A stretch of 64,000 nucleotides of DNA from Margaritifera margaritifera (lineage: Eukaryota; Mollusca; Bivalvia; Unionida; Margaritiferidae). The stretch spans positions 2,135,001 to 2,199,000 of the forward strand of contig JAQPZY010001436.1 in assembly GCA_029931535.1 (NCBI GenBank), in the 5' to 3' direction. Made by a program: the position numbers and the translations under genes. The notes under the pieces were generated by a model. That model was not told the DNA's origin. It made no database searches and saw only the letters and a list, made by a program, of their open reading frames with translations. Numbering within the stretch: the first letter of the stretch is position 1; each line of letters begins with the position of its first letter. Shown piece by piece: positions 37,601 to 51,232 of this stretch.

Positions 37601-40600
37601 TCCGTCTGTTTCATTATATTTGGCCTTGACCCCCGACACGTTACAATATAGTGTTGCTCTCGCCATCTCTCCGTCTATCACACCACGATTAAGTTTTGTA
37701 TTTGGGTCATTTCAGGTACTATGATGGGGCATCCATGATCCATTAACACGTTTCTAGTTTATATGATATGTAATTTGAAAGAGTTTAATAATATTGAACC
37801 CCATGAGCTGTTTGTAGAAAGTGGCACATATGTATTAGTCAAGTTTCATAACTGTCCCATGTAACAAACATAAGTTTGGACTCTTTTTAATAACTTCAAA
37901 ATTTTGTGTTACTCTTTGACATTTCTATGTGACATTTTTAGTTGCTTTGCCACTGGTGACACAGTATTTAGCCATCCCAAGGATAAAGGTCATGTCCAGA
38001 TGATAATATAAGGTCAAAGATGATGAAGTAAAACATGATGTCTTGATTGTAATTTTTTAGTGCATTTATTTCACTAATTAGTGACAATAAATAGTGATCA
38101 ATAAGAGAATAATGACAAAAAAGCATGCATTCAGCAATGACATTATTAAGTTATCTCTTAATTAAAATATCAAAAAAATGATATCCCTATTAATAAGGAC
38201 CTTTATGCTAAGACAGTGATTTATGGCTAGACATTTTGGTCATGATAAACGGGAACTTTGTCTACACATATCTCTACTTTTCAGGCCATGGCTATTCAGA
38301 CTCTTCCGCAGAATGCGCGAGAGGCTTTGTCCAACCTTGCTGCTCTGGTGGATGACATCTGGTACTATGCTGGTGATCAATCAACAGACGTAAGTATTAC
38401 TTCGGGTTTGCCATATATGATTGCTAATGCAGATAATACTATTCCAAAAGTACAACATTGGGTCTTTCTGAAGAGATGTACCCTTTATTAGCGCCGCACA
38501 TCGAGAATCACCTTTTCCATCCATCCAATCACACTTCTTGTAACCTCAATATCTCTGCAGTCCTTACACATAATTGGATGCCATTTGGCAGGTGAATTGC
38601 ACATACATGTAGCTTGGCCTTTTAAAGGTTTTGCCTTTCAGCTCAAATTTTGACAGAGTTGTTGCCCTTTTAAAATCTATTTTAAATCTCCATCTCAGTA
38701 GATCCTTGTAATCAGCATAGGTAAGGAACCAGTCAACATATCCTGATGCAATTTGGTGTGTATATTGTCTCATAGACCTAGATGTGCCTTGTATGGGCTT
38801 TGTCTTTTCATCTCCATTTTCAATAGAGTTATGTCTCTTGACAAATAACTTCAAAAATATCTTCACATGGGATGCTGCTTGTAACTGGCATAGCTCAAGC
38901 GCCATTCAACATACCCTGATGCAATTTGTTGTGTACATTTTCTCATAGAGCTAGATGTGCCTTTTATGGATTTTATCATGTCCACTCAGTTTGCCATGGA
39001 GTTATGGTCCTTGACAATTCACTTCATGTCTTCACATGAGTTGTTACATGTAACTGGCATAGCTTAAGAACCATTTAACTTACATGCACCTTTTATGGGT
39101 TTAGTCATGTTTACTCCATTTTGCATAGAATTACGGTCCTTGTCAAGCAAATAAATGTCTTCACATGGAATTTGGAATCTTGCTTGCAATCAGCTTAGCT
39201 CAAGAATCATTCAACATATTCAGATCGATTTTGGTAAAAACATTATTTCTTTGACCAAGATGTGCCTTGCATCAATTTTATCTCATCTACTCCATTGTGG
39301 ACAGAGTTATGGCCCTTGTCAATCAGCTTCATATTTTTACATGGGATGTTGCTTATAATCAGCATAGCTTAAGAACCATTCAACATATTTTGATGCTGTT
39401 TTTTACAAACATTGTTTCATACACCTAGGTGTGCTGTTTATAGGTTTTGTCTTGTCTACCTTTCTGAATGACATTTCTTCAGTTATTTTACCCAGTCATA
39501 GTATGGTAGGAGAAATGCACTACCTCGTGAATACAGCCCTCCCAAGCTAAAAAAGACGTGGCTTGTATTAGCAACAGAAGTGTGAAAAGGTTATCTGCTT
39601 TCCTAGGTAGAAGGCAGACAAGTGGTATCCCCCTGGATAGAAGGATTAGCAACAAATTCCATCAGTCATCATTTACTACTTCCACTCATCTGGTCCCACA
39701 ACACGTTGTCCAGCACCCAGTTATGTCTTGTCCAGCCACAGCTCTGCCGCTGACACCCAGCATAGCTAGCACCAGGTGAACCTTTCTTCCACACTATACA
39801 GTACTGGACCCATGGAAGCATCATGGACCAACACTTGATAGGTCCATCACCAATCCTGGCTCCATCATGACCCAGTACTGACCATGGCAACTTTTCTTTC
39901 CCAGGTGCCTTGTACTCACCTCAGACTTTTTGGCAACACTCAAGTGAACAACTGGAGATGACCCTGTCCCAGCATGGATGGACTTCACACTTAGAACACT
40001 GTTGCTGACACCCTGCTTCAACAGTTCAGTCCTTGCTACATTTGTGTGAAGTTTCCTTGCTATTTCACTCATACAAGTTAAAGGAAACATATGTGCAAGC
40101 ACCATCTTCCTTGATCTAGTGTTGTCCAGGGAAGGCCCAGCCTTCCAAGCATTTACTTAAATATTTTTCCAGCCACTGTCTTCTCCTGTTTCTTCAGTGG
40201 CCTCTTACAGAATTGCCGCATCTATCAATCTCTTTTTTATAAAAAAAAGACCAGTCTGTTCAAAACAGTACATACAGTCTGGTCAATTCACTGAAAGCTT
40301 GCACTGTTTTAAAAGGCAATTTAAAGACCACAGGCCTTTCTTTTTACAATGCTGACTCACATCAACTTTAACCCAGCATTTTACAAGACATACATACTGG
40401 TCTTTTACATTGAAGTCCCAGCTGTTTTCAAAGTCATCATGGGTCAGGGAATGTTGAAACCTTCCTATTTGTGGACGGACTGGAAACTTTTTTTTACATG
40501 CAACAACCAGTTTGCAATTTTGTAGTGATTGACTCCATCCTCGACTTGGTCTCGATGGCTAAATTTCAGCAACCTGAACATAGTGTAGACTCCTTCCATG

Positions 40601-43600
40601 TGAAGTAATCAGTCTCGCATATGGCTCTTATACTAAATATAGCAACTCAACACTCACTAACGACATAGCTTCATCTGAGTTAAGCTCGTGGAAAGAGATG
40701 CATTTCTATTCATATCTGTGCTGCTAAAAGACCATCATAATTCCCTCTTCGGATTACAAGCATAGTTTTCAACATTTTATTCCACAGCCTAATAGAGACG
40801 GCCAGAATACAAGCTGCCAAAAGGGCAAAGCTTGTACTAAAGTCAGTAACACGGGACATAATGTGGCTTCTCTTCATGGCAACCTTCTCACAGAAAACAA
40901 CCCTTTTGATGCTCCGGTTGTGGAAACTGTTCACCCATCACCACAGAATGGGAAACACCATGCGCCGATACCCCATGGCTTTGACTAAAATATACATTCT
41001 CTTCATAAAAAGAGTGGTCAAGTTCCTTCTGAACACAACCCCAACAGGTTCTTCTTCCAGGCCTTTTCAAGATCGTAGCTTTCTCAATCAGCACCTTCAG
41101 GCACATGAGTTTAACATGGATACAAAAAGATTGGTTCCCAATGCCATTTAGAAGTGAGACCTTACAGGTCAGAAGTACAGGGTGAACATCCCATTGTAGC
41201 AAGACGTGAAATCTTTTGTTTCGTTCTTGTTTCATCTTGGATTCCTTATCAGTAAAGATAAATCCTTTCCCATTCAGTCCAAGATCTTCATTCTTATGGA
41301 CATGGTGTCCAAAATCCCCTGTGGTGTCGAGTTTGATGTTCCATGGGGATCACCCCATTCATTCCATACTCCACTTGAAGAGTCATATCTTAGCTTGGGA
41401 ATATCGTTTCATCTTGGGTCTTCCCCATGCATCTGTGAACTCTCCCACCCTATTCCCATCAAATCACCCTCCTCTACTCTGTGCCAGCTGAAACGGTGCC
41501 TATCATACCCAATGATCAAAGTTTCAGATTATTTGATGTACCATATAAGGAAATGGAAGGACCTTTTGTTCACAGTGGGTATCTTGCTTAAGGATCAACT
41601 GCTGGACATCGTGATCTGCATGGATGCCAGCATGACTGGTCATGGTGTCCACTTCTGCCCTCCTTCAAAGTGAGTGGGTTTTATTCAGGAGTGCTCCATG
41701 CATATGAGCTTCCTGGAGATGAAGGCCATAGTGAGTGCCTTTTAATCATGACAGAAAATGTTATCTGGAAAGGGTGCCCTCATTCTTCCCTTCATCTCGT
41801 TACTTCAGAAGGCAAGAGAGTACCCATTTTGTTTTTTCCCAGGTGGTGTCCTTGTAAACAAATCCACATACGAGACTGCCACATCCCAGGCATGCTCAAG
41901 TTCCATGCAGACTCAGTTTTCTGATGGATTCAGCCAATCCATACTGCATGGTTCTTTCACCCTTCAGTCTTTAGTTGAATCTGTACCTGCTGAGGCTGAC
42001 CTTCGTAGTCCTTCTTGTGACAAGGTTGAATGATCACCTAACCAGCCAAAGATCCTAAAGCCAGGTTAGCAAAAGCCCTTATCCCAAATTGGCATGGTAT
42101 TGCTAAACATACCTTCCCTTACCCATCAGATTCTGAAGTCTTGCAGAAGTGAGGGACTCTGAGCGCTGACTAATCCTGATGACTCGCCTCAAGTGGGAAA
42201 CATGGATCAGCTACCTCCTCAGTCTAGTGGTAGAAATTCCGAGGAACAGCTCTGCCTTCTCCAATATAGCAACCATGAATGCAGGTTTCAATCTGAAACC
42301 AGAGATGTTGAACGTGAACAAGTGGGGGGCATAATTGCTTGAGCAAGATGGCCCATCACTTTGGAAGTTTATGAGGAGAAATTGAAATATTCCTCCCAGT
42401 GGTATAGGCAGAGCAAATCTCTCCCTTAAATCTTCAGTAGCACAAATAACAAACTTCCACCTAAGCTCTTTGAGGTAAAGAAGTTAATTTTACCATTCCG
42501 CTATCTCAGATACAATTTACTCTTAAGGCAGGGAAGATATAGGCAAGAACAAAGCCTTGGTTTTGGCTTTTTGTCTGAAATAGAATTTTCTGTGGGTTAT
42601 GGTGTGGTTGATTAAGACACTCTTTGGATCATATTCCAGAGCCTTCATGACTCAACTCTTATACAAGTCTGTTTCCTAGTGTCACCTTAGATACAGCAGA
42701 CAGAATTAGTGAATATATAGGCCTTGTTGACCCAAACTATGTGCAGTTCCACCATGATGGATCAATTTCTGTTATGATTCTTTCATCACCGAGAACAGGC
42801 TCCAGTGCATGGAGATCAACACTTTCTCTAGACGTCACTGCTGATTTGGACCCTTTGTCCAAGGGGTATCTACAGGACCTCATCGGGGCTTCAATACTGT
42901 ACCTGATGCAAACTGGGATGGTCAAAAGGTGGAGATCTCAATTGTTCTTACCAATCAAAGAAGAATGAAACAGTATTTCCTCTCAGGCTCTATCATCCTG
43001 GATATGATGGGTTATCCATTCAGTCAACAAGGAACTAACCCAAGTCCAGTTGAATTTCTTATTTATATTGGCTTATTAGGGCAGTCACCACTAGCATAGC
43101 ATTTGAACACAACTCTTCTGTAACTGACATCATCCAAGCCATGGGATGGAGGTCACAGGTGGCATTTTCAAGTTTTGACCTCAAAGGCCTTTCATCCTAA
43201 AGGGCTAAGTTTGACCTGGTGGAACTTATACCAGTAGCAAAACAGCCTACCTTTCTGGATCATTCGGCAGCTTCATTTGACATAGGTTACTCTAGTTCAA
43301 TTGATTCGCTGGAGTGACAGATTTTTTTCTCAACTGCATCCATACATAAACTTGTTGCAATCCCGAACCTGATCATAATATGGACACAAGCTTCCAAGCC
43401 CTCCCTGGAATAGCATGCACATCTGCTCCAGTAGTAATTGATAATTAACAGGATTTGGCACCAGTCCCCCTTTCCAAGAGGAGACCACTCTTGTCTGAGT
43501 CCAACCTTAGCAATCAGACAACCTTTTAGCACTTCTGTTGCTAAAACAAATTAAAAAACGTAGCATATGTCTTTTTTACCTTGGGAGGGGTGGATTTGTG

Positions 43601-46600
43601 AGGTAGTGCATGGTGCATGGACTTCTAACATATTATGATGGGGTAAGTATTATCCAAGAAACATATTTTGCCTAAAAATTAGTTTCTCTGTCTTCTAGAT
43701 TTGGTAAGTTCTGAAGTGTTAAAGGAAGATTCTTAGTAACAAAGTGTCTTGCACCTGCCATTTTGGAGAGAATTGCTAGATCATTAAGGAACTTTGAACT
43801 AATTTCTTTCCTATGCTGTGTGTGTAGCATGGTAGCGACAGGTTGATCAGATTGTACTAATAAACAAACATCATTACTGGTACTAATGTGTATGGTGTAT
43901 ACCAATGAACCTGGAAATTTTGTATTGTAATGTTTTGGGTTTTTGTTTTGTTTGAAAATGGGTGATGGGAATTTTCAGACATTGGTAGGAGTGGTGGGTG
44001 ATGTTGCTTATATTAGGAAAATAATCCTTCTGCTTTGGAAGTTGTACTTGAAGATTATTTTTGTTTAGGAAATGCATCTAAACTGCATTAATATCACATA
44101 CCATAAGCATGTTCCAATTCAATTTGAATATTGTTTTTGGACTTGTGGCTTTAAATGAGCTTCTTTCATGCTGTTCTTTCAGTTTAACTGGTACACAAAG
44201 CGAGCCTCTCTAGCAGGTGTATACAAAAGTACAGAAATCTACATGCTTCAGGATAACTCAGAGGATTTCCAAAACACATGGGAATTTCTGGACAGACGAT
44301 TGAGAGATCTGAAAAATGTTGGAAAGTTTGCTAGAAGTGTAAGAGTTAACTTTTTATTTTAAAAATTCACATTTTTATACCCCTGCCTCTTCAGTGTAGA
44401 TGGGAATCACCATATCTGTCCATCCTTCTGTCCACACAAATTAATCCCCCATTTTTTTGATGGATTGCCATAAAACTTGGTAATTATTTTTTAAAAGAAT
44501 TATTGTCCTTTTTGATGTAAAGCTGGATGCATTGTGTCCCACTGTTTGTCTTGCAGTTTTTCTATGGATTGCAGTGAAACTTGGTACATATTATCCGCAT
44601 ATTGACAAATGTTTAGGGTTCCATGATTTTTTTAGGAGTTATTGCCCTTTCGAACTTTCAGCTGGATGCAGCATATAACAGAATTTTGTGAATGTAGTTT
44701 TCAGTGGATTTCTGTGAAACTTAGTCCATATTATGGTCATCTTCAGAAGATGCACATGTTGACCAGTCATTGTAATCACACTATGTTCAGAAGAGATCAG
44801 TAGACACATCCCCATCATGGGGATAGGTTTGGGATACCGGAGAAGTGGGGGTTTATTTATGTGAGCAAAATGCTCACCATTCCTCTTGTTTCATCTTGTA
44901 AAATAGTATTGAAAAGCAGAGGAAAGAGTATGAACTTTTTAAATGAAATAAATATTATGAATAATTATTATTTAAGACTTAATATTTAGACTTACTTGTT
45001 CTACATGTATATACATAGCCATGCACATTTTTTCTGCTGAATTGGCTCAAAATAAAGCCAGAAGTTTAGAAACAGATCTATGACAACAGAAAAATAATAA
45101 AAAATAAATTATTCAGAACAGTTAAAACAATTCTACATCTTTAATCATGTAAAAAAGAGAGTATACTGTCTTTCAACATTTTAGCATTGTTGAATTTTTA
45201 TGAATGTCAGATTTGTGCATAATTTATATGTTTAATTTTCAAAATGTTTCATGTTATATTGCTTTTGCAGTATGATTAATAATGATTGTATGTAACATAT
45301 TCCTTAGATATATGCAAAGTCCAAGTTTCTCATTTTATGATAGTTCACAAAAATTTTAACAGTAATACCATACCTATATTTTAATGCCCCACCATGACAG
45401 TGATAGAAATATATTGTTACCCTTTTCCATATAAAGTGGTCCCCTCTTGAACTGCCCACATGACCAGCGGCCACCTGCTTTATACAGCCAGAATCCCATG
45501 GCACAGACGATTTTGTGTTCAAAAGTACCCCTCAAGGATGGCCACCCCTCTAACGCAGCTAGTGGCCGGTATATTAGTGCAAAAACTGTCAAATTTACCC
45601 CTCGCAAGCAGTCACGTAATGGTTGTTTACAAATAGAAATCTCACAAATATTTGTTGATTTCTCAACTCAACACATTGGCATTTGTTCCAACATGCCAAT
45701 AAAGTAACTTTCATCCGTTCAAAGAGGTAAGCAATCCAATTATCCTAACTGCTGTGTGTTCCATAGATGTTAGATTTTGTTACTTTGATAATTACTGGCT
45801 AATATTACCACCGATAATTATCAACATGACAAAAGCTAACCGCTGAGAAGCACAGTATTGTTCATTTCAAGTCAGTGTGACATCCGCCATATAGTAAAAT
45901 GGTATTTTAGCCTTTGTGGCTTCCCCCCTCATAGAGTATGAAATGTACTTAGCTGGGTACCAGACTGACAACAAAAAAAGTCGATCATGTGACAAGCTCA
46001 CTTCCTTTGTAAAACACGGGGCATCTAGTGTAGTAACTATAAATTGCCAACGAAGGAATTAGTTGTTGCAAAAAGTGCAAAATGTCATCAGACATTCTCA
46101 GTTTAGAACGAAAAGTGAAAGCAATTCAACTAAACGAAAAGAGGGAGAGTCCTTTGCTCACTAATGAGAAATCTGATGTCAGAAAGATTCCAATAAACAT
46201 CATCAGTATACATTCAACTGCAGTAGTGGCAAAACGGAATCGATGGACGTACAGGGATAGTTACTGCCAGATGTTTGTGCCCAGATTTTACTGACAAGAT
46301 GGTTGTGCACCACAATTGATGATTACTTGTATTTTTTTTTTTTTTTTTAAAATGGATATTAGTTTAATCACATTAAATCTATATCCATGCAACATTACTG
46401 TGATTTTTAAATGAAAATATTAAATATTTAAAGATTAGTTTGAGTTATGCCTTTCATACTTTATATGTTGTTATTACTCACATCTGTATGATCCCCCTTT
46501 AGAAAGGCAACTTCGTATAAGGCCACTTTCCTGTTGCTGAAGGGGTGGCCTTATAAGAGGGGGACCACTGTATCCATATGTCCAGCCATCAAACCATGGT

Positions 46601-49600
46601 AAAGTTTTGTGTTTAAGTCATTTCAAGCACTTTGGTTTGGCGCTCGTGTTCCATGAACACATTTCTAATTCCAAATACATTAGTAACAGAAGCCCACATC
46701 AGGTGTAAATTCCATATTGGAAGTATGGCCATGTTGTGATTCTGGCTTGATTTTGAAAATTTCATATGAGACCTAATCATATAGCCAAATTTGAAATTAT
46801 TCCGAAGACAAAACATAATTACTTTTTTTCTGGTCGAGATGAAGGTGTATTTTGTCTATAAAATACCCCAATACCTTTTTTTAAAGATCTTTCTCAGTCT
46901 TTGTTTCATCCTCTCTGATATTTGCTGAAGTGTAATAGAAAAAAGTATTATTCATAGGAAGGAAATCCTTTCTGATATCACCAACTAATATCATGATGTC
47001 TGCCAGTTGAAAAAATTTATAAAATAGGATCTTTACTCTAAGAATAGCATGCTCTTGAATATTCCTGCCACCAGTCCATTGTATTAGTGTTTGATTGTTA
47101 TTTTAACTGATATTTTCTGGTATAGCTAATACAATGTCCTGATAAGGCCCATAGTGAAAGTCTGCAATTTCATACCTCCCTCTTTGATAGCGATCTCCTT
47201 TTACTTCTAACTTGCGATATTTCACTGTAGGCGAATAACCCGTTATGTGTACAATAAATCTTAAAATGGTAAAAATGAACTTTAGTTTATAGCTTTATTT
47301 CAAAATCACTTCTTCAGCAGCTACTTAATTCATGGTCAAGGTCATTGGTGTAAGAGTAAATCTTTACTATCCCTGTCCGTCGATTCTGTTTTCATAGTCA
47401 CTACAATTGAATGTATATTGACAATGTTTATTTAAATCTTTCTGACATCAAATATCTCAGTAGTGATCAAAGGACTCTCCCTCTTTTCATTTAATAGAAT
47501 TGGTTTAACTTACTGTTCTAAACTGAGAATGTCTGACAATATTTTGCACTTTTTGCGACAACTTATTCCTTCATCAGCAATTTGATTTGTAGTTATTACA
47601 AAGGATGCTCAGTGTTTACAAAGGAAGTGAGCTTGTCACATGATTGACTTTTTTTAAAAAGTCTGCTACCCTTTCAAGTACTAGTACATTTCGTAATGTT
47701 TGAAAGAGAAGCCACAATGCCTAACATACCATTTTGCTGTCTGGTGATGGATGTAACACTGACTTGAACTGAACAATACTTCTCATCAGTTAGCTTTTGT
47801 CTTCTTGATAATTATTGGTGGTAATAATAGCTGGTAATTATCAAAGTGACAAAACTTAACATCGAAGGAACAGTAAGGATTACTTATTCTTTATATGGAT
47901 TAAGATTATTTTATCAGCATGTTGGAACAAATGTCAGTGTGTTGAGTTTAGAAATCAACAAATGTTAAGCAAGATTTTTATCTGTAAATAACCATTATGT
48001 GGCTACTCACAAAAGGTAAATTTGACAGTTTTTACACTAATATGCTGGCCACGTTAGAGGGGTGGCCATCTTTGAGGAGTATGTTTGAACACAAACTTAA
48101 TTAGTTTCACACGATTCTGGCCATATAAAGCGGGTGGCCGCTGTTCAGGGGGGGCCATTCAAGAGGGGGACCACTGTATGAAACATGTAAAATTTATAGA
48201 AATATGTACAGCAATTAAAAAAATACTGGACATACATTTTATTGCATAGTTATCCAAGGCACATCAAATGATCAGGTAATTAATTCCAAGCCAGTAACTC
48301 AAAAGAGATATGACACTTTGAAATAGTCTCTTCTTAATTATCACACATAAACTTAATAGATATTCATGTGTCAGGGAAATCAGCAGCCAGTGCAAAGTTC
48401 AACTAATCAGGACATTAGTTGCAGTTTTTAAGATAATGCAAGCACCTTGTATCAGAAATTATGCATCCTCAAGGGAAAAAAATATAACAAATAGGTACTA
48501 TTTCTTGGAAACTAATATATTTCTGATACAACCACTAAGGCAGATACCATTACTTATTATCAAAATATTCTGTGCGAGACATTCATGTAATATCAGAATA
48601 TTTTGTGTGATACATACATGTAATATGATTAGAATATTCTGTGCAAGACATGTACTATTATCAGAATATTCTGTGTGAGACACATGCAATATTATCAGAA
48701 TATTCTGTGTGAGACATACATGTAATATTATCAGAATATTCAGTGTGAGACATGTAATATTTTCAGAATATTCTGTGAGATATACATGTAATATGTTTAG
48801 AATATTCTGTGAGATGTAGTATTTTCAGAATATTCAGTGTGAAACATACATGTAATATTTTCAGATATTCAGTGTGAGACATGTAATATTTTCAGAATAT
48901 TCAGTGTGAGACATACATGTAATATTTTCAGAATATTCTGTGTGAGACATACATGTAATATTCCACTTCTGTGAATCAAGCAGAGTAAATAATCTTTTAT
49001 GTTCCATAAGCTTTTGAGATTTTCTTTCAATAGGTCAAAATGTAAATTATTAGTACAAAATATAAGCTTCCAAACACAATGCAAGCACTGTGAGTAAAAT
49101 ATTTGGCTTATTGTAATATTGCGATATTTAAATTAAAAACAAATAAAATCAACCAAACAATTGCAACATTGTATGGCTTTTTAAAATACATTTTTTATGA
49201 CATATTTGAAACAGTCAAAATATAGTCAAGGCATTGTGAAAGATTGTTTAAGTCCTAATTGATTTATCAGTGTAAACACATGTATCAGCATGCAATAAAA
49301 TGATCAGCACAACTTAGTCTTCCTAATTCAAAATATAAACCTTTTGAATATCATTGGCACTGAATCTTCCTCATATGTATGAAGTTTTATAATGCACTCA
49401 AGTTTAAATTATTTAAAACAAAATTAAATTTGGATTGACAACCTATTTTCCAAATGGCTCAACTCGGTCACTTCTGTTGTTGCACAATAACTAAACTACA
49501 CATTACTAGAAATTGCATGGTGCAATTATACCACAGAAAAGGTTACTTTTTCGAAGATGCTTTTATTGCAAAAGTTTAAGTAAATTGTGAACTTACCGCA

Positions 49601-51139
49601 AAGCCTTTGAACAAGGCATGTGCAAAAAGACTGACCTCCAGTTGAGTTTTAGTAATCCTTGAAAATATCAAGAGTTCATTCCTCAGACAATGATGTTCAC
49701 AGGATAAAAATAAGAGGTAGATTTACAATCCATATTCAGCTCACCAAAAGTAAAATAGAAGGGGTATCAAAAATAAGATCTACACCAATCATGTTTAAGG
49801 TTAAGTGAGTTTGCATGAATAGGGTAAAGTTGTTGAGCTTGCAGCAAATTGACATGATCGGTGGTGCTGTTTCATGGCCAATTTTGGTATGTTACAGTGA
49901 GTGACTGGAGACAATATACCAGTGAACACATAGGCTCAAGATTCCTTCTTTGGAATTACACATGCATTGCATGCTATTGGCTTTGTTTTGTTCCATCTAA
50001 TGAGAGCACCAAAATTTATATGCTATGTCCTTAACGTTTCTATGGTACTCAGTCAGGAGGTTTGGGCATACCATGGCAGTAGAGTACTGCCTCCTGGTGG
50101 CAGGGTTAGCTCCTGAATTTAACAATTAATTTTTCTAAAATATGTATTCAGAGTGTCAAAGTTATTATCAGATTTTGAACTACTTATGGTAAAGAAAATA
50201 ATGGAATAAATTAAATGATAAATTATTTAAAGAAATTAATTTTTAGAAAAAAGAGCAATGCTAAAATACTTTTCTTTAAATTGTCTTATTCTTTATATCA
50301 TTCACTCTAATATTTGCTGAACTGCAATAGTAATTAAGTGTTATTCATAGCAAAGGGATCCTTTTTGACATTACCAACTAATATGCTGAAGAATTTTTTT
50401 CTTATAGTAAAATACAGTATTTACCCAAGTATAGCATGCTCTTGACGTTAACAGTTTGATTTTTCTAAAATATATATTATTTAAATCATATCAGATTGGA
50501 ACTTCTTACAGTTTTAGCTCACTGACAGTTTTTTAAACAGTACAGATGAATTGTTCTATCTTTGAAGGTTCAAGAGAACAGTGTTATAATCACAGAGGGA
50601 CTTTATGGAATGTGCATAATGGTATGTCTACAAAAACATATTTTTTACTCTTTAAACTTCTTCTACCCCATTCCCCGTTGTTATAAGGCTGTCATCCTTA
50701 ATTAGGGCCATGGTTGACAAAGTTGGCTCATCACTATGGTAATCACTTTGTCTGTCTGTCTGCCCATCAACAATTTGATTTTCACAGTATAACTTTAGAT
50801 TTGTTGGATTGTAACCAAATTTGGTATGCAGCTTTATATGATGAGATCTCAAAAGAATTGGATTTCCAGCCTTCTATGTCATCATTTAGAAGAGTTATGC
50901 CCCCTGATGGCCCATTCTCCTGACTTTGGTTCTTCTGTTTAACTTTACCAAGGTTTGTTGGATTTCAACCAAATTTGGTACATGGTTTTATGTTAATGAG
51001 ATCTTGAAAGGGTTCAATTCCCAGCATTCCATGACCTCATTTACAAGAGTTAAGCCCCTCTGATTCCCCATCCTCCTGACTGGTTTCCACAGCATTACTT
51101 TACAAAGGATTGTTGGACTTTACCAATTTTGGCATGTAG

Positions 51140-51232
<93 letters not shown>

